This document shows positions 62,344 through 64,000 of a stretch of DNA of 64,000 bases, piece by piece (within the stretch, counting starts at the first letter, position 1; every line of letters begins with the position of its first letter). The notes under the pieces were generated by a model that was not told where the DNA came from, did no database searches, and saw nothing but the letters and a program-made list of their open reading frames with translations. A program made the translations under genes and the position numbers. The DNA comes from Microvirga antarctica (lineage in GTDB: Bacteria; Pseudomonadota; Alphaproteobacteria; Rhizobiales; Beijerinckiaceae). The stretch lies in assembly GCF_017921815.1 (NCBI RefSeq), contig NZ_JAGEMM010000002.1:806001-870000 (forward strand), read 5' to 3'.

Positions 62344-63291
62344 ATGTCTCAAGAATTTCGTGGTAGCTACACCGTTACCATTACGCCTTTCACGGAAGAT
62401 CGCAGCGCCATCGACTATGCCGCCTGGCAGCGTTTCCTCGATTGGCAGTTGCAGGTGGGCGTCCCCGGGATCATCATTCTGGGCACCACTGGAGAGTTTC
62501 TAACCATCAGTGACGCTGAACGCCGCGCTTTCGTCGATGCGACGGTGAAGCATGTAGCAGGCCGCATTCCCGTGATGGTAGGAAGCATGAACGCCTACAC
62601 TCCGAACGCGGTCCGCTACAGCAAAGAGGCACAAGACCTCGGCGCGGACGGCTTGATGATCGCGCCACCCTACTACTACACGCCCACCGAGGACGAGATC
62701 TTCAACTACTACCGCGCGATCAACGAGGCGGTAGCGATTCCGATCATGCTCTACAACAATCCTGTCACGACGAACGTTGACATGTCCTCGAAGCTCGTGA
62801 CGCGGATGACCAACAATCTGGAAAATATCCGCTACATCAAGGAAGCGAGCCAGGATGTCGGGCGCATCCACGACATCGTGGATGAAACGCAGGGCCTGAT
62901 GAATGTGTTCGCGGGCGAGCGGATCGTCGAATCATTTTTGCTGGGTGCGGTTGGCTACGTCAATCCATACGGCAACTACATCCCGCTGGCGTCGACCAAA
63001 ATCTGGGACTATCTGGTCGAAGGCCGGATCGAGGATGCCAAGAAGATCCAGCGTCTGATTTCGAAGTTCGATCACATCATTGCAGCAGGCCACCCGACCT
63101 ATGGGCACCAATGCTATTCCAAGGCGCTGGCAGGCGCTGTCGGCTACCCGGTCGGCGATGTTCGTGATCCAATCACGACCTTCCGCGCGCTCGGCGAGGA
63201 GGGACATCAGCGGCTCTCTGAGATCATGGCTGTGATTCGCGAGCTCGACGCGTTGATGATCGAACTCGGAGGCAAGCGCGCCGCAGCTTGA
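62344..63291 (+). CDS. DapA-like lyase (DHDPS/NAL superfamily), second copy
   Basis: A 315-residue TIM-barrel lyase: LGTTGEFLTISDAER, APPYYYTPTEDEIFNYY, the Tyr in MLYNNPVTTNVDMS and the Schiff-base Lys in RYIKEASQD. Its sequence is clearly distinct from the copy at 51146. It precedes an Old Yellow Enzyme gene by 17 bases. A catabolic aldolase or dehydratase role (sugar acid, hydroxyproline or aromatic-derived pyruvate adduct) is more likely than lysine synthesis. Confidence 0.91.
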   Translation: MSQEFRGSYTVTITPFTEDRSAIDYAAWQRFLDWQLQVGVPGIIILGTTGEFLTISDAERRAFVDATVKHVAGRIPVMVGSMNAYTPNAVRYSKEAQDLGADGLMIAPPYYYTPTEDEIFNYYRAINEAVAIPIMLYNNPVTTNVDMSSKLVTRMTNNLENIRYIKEASQDVGRIHDIVDETQGLMNVFAGERIVESFLLGAVGYVNPYGNYIPLASTKIWDYLVEGRIEDAKKIQRLISKFDHIIAAGHPTYGHQCYSKALAGAVGYPVGDVRDPITTFRALGEEGHQRLSEIMAVIRELDALMIELGGKRAAA

Positions 63292-63308
63292 CCACCGACT
63301 TGTGTAGA

Positions 63309-64000
63309 ATGGAACGCCACCCACCCGGACCGCACCTGTTTACGCCGCTGACCATCAGGGCAGCGACGTTTCGAAACCGCATAGTACTGTCGCCCATGTG
63401 TCAGTATCAGGCAGTCGATGGACATATCGGGCGATGGCACCTCGCGCATCATTCGCGCTTCGCGCTCGGGGGTCTTGGCGCAGCCATCCTCGAAGCGACC
63501 AGCGTAACAGCCGATGGCCGCATCACGCCCGGTTGCACCGGGATCTACGATGATGCCCATATCTCCGGTCTGCGCAGCATCACCGAGCTCTATCGCGATC
63601 ACGGCGTGTTATCGGGCATTCAACTGAGCCATGCCGGTCGAAAGGGCAGCACGGCAAGGCCCTGGGAGGGAGCCGCGCCGTTGGAAGCGAATGGCGAGGA
63701 GCCGGCATGGCGGACAGTTGCGCCGAGTGCGGTTCCCGCCCGTCCCGAGTGGCCAGTGCCATTGGCATTGTGCGAGGATGGGATCGCGGCGATCGTGGAG
63801 GCGTTTCGCACAGCGACCCTGCGATCCTACGAAGCCGGTTTTGATTTCGTCGAGATTCATGGCGCGCACGGCTACCTGATCCACAGCTTCCTGTCGCCGC
63901 TGGCAAACCAGCGGAATGATCGCTTTGGCGGATCGCTCGAAAATCGCATGCGGTTTGCATTGATGGTGGCAGAAGCGGTTCGCAGCGTGTCGTCACATGA
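63309..64000 (+). CDS. Old Yellow Enzyme family NADH:flavin oxidoreductase, 3' end outside window
   Basis: At least 230 residues of an FMN-dependent TIM barrel. TPLTIRAATFRNRIVLSPMC starts it; YQAVDGHIGRWHLAHHSRFA, GIQLSHAGRKGS with the flavin-site His, and FVEIHGAHGYLIHSFLSP followed by NQRNDRFGGSLENR are hallmark OYE motifs. The frame is still open at the window end. Cys in SPMCQY matches the YqjM/xenobiotic-reductase branch, which reduces activated C=C bonds. No clear Shine-Dalgarno precedes the ATG at 63309; coupling to the DapA-like gene is likely. Confidence 0.9.
   Translation, partial: MERHPPGPHLFTPLTIRAATFRNRIVLSPMCQYQAVDGHIGRWHLAHHSRFALGGLGAAILEATSVTADGRITPGCTGIYDDAHISGLRSITELYRDHGVLSGIQLSHAGRKGSTARPWEGAAPLEANGEEPAWRTVAPSAVPARPEWPVPLALCEDGIAAIVEAFRTATLRSYEAGFDFVEIHGAHGYLIHSFLSPLANQRNDRFGGSLENRMRFALMVAEAVRSVSSH

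Overview
The window looks like chromosomal or megaplasmid DNA of a GC-rich alphaproteobacterium, most likely a Hyphomicrobiales (Rhizobiales-type) soil or plant-associated heterotroph. The grounds are high GC, tight operons with ATGA/TTGA overlaps, TTG/GTG starts, two TRAP and three ABC import systems, and a glycine-rich autotransporter of a type common in that order. This is inference; no rRNA or phylogenetic marker is present. I see no tRNA, rRNA, CRISPR array, insertion sequence, integrase or origin.

Layout. (1) 1-6.3 kb, surface and secreted proteins: the 3' part of a large autotransporter whose frame is broken at a T8 tract, facing a secreted RTX protein with a transglutaminase-like head. 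(2) 6.5-20.6 kb, a nucleoside/hydantoin-like catabolic island: PfkB kinase and MarR regulator leftward; rightward a sugar-type ABC importer split over both ends of the operon, an epimerase, HyuA and HyuB, two tandem AA_synth (DUF1185) proteins and two nucleoside hydrolases. (3) 20.7-37.1 kb, an eleven-gene leftward operon: a peptide-type ABC importer with a permease-ATPase fusion, an aspartoacylase-like deacylase, a D-aminoacylase, one HyuA, three HyuB and an atypical M19 dipeptidase, opposed by a divergent IclR regulator. (4) 38.4-41.2 kb: ilvD and a divergent LysR regulator. (5) 41.4-45.7 kb: an FAH-family hydrolase divergent from an SsuABC/TauABC-like importer with a GntR regulator. (6) 46.1-55.2 kb: SnoaL-like protein, TRAP transporter, class III aminotransferase, DapA-like lyase, DapDC-like decarboxylase and two SDRs. 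(7) 55.2-64 kb: GST, CE4 deacetylase, a leftward operon of a second TRAP system plus two SDRs, then a SnoaL-like protein, a second DapA-like lyase and the start of an Old Yellow Enzyme.

Overall this is a dense accessory catabolic region: each block pairs an importer with hydrolases or lyases and a local regulator. The most unusual content is the hydantoinase/oxoprolinase expansion (two HyuA, four HyuB) in two adjacent convergent operons, one linked to nucleoside hydrolases and a PfkB kinase, the other to D-amino-acid and peptide hydrolases. Small palindromic elements repeat in front of several of these operons and suggest operators.
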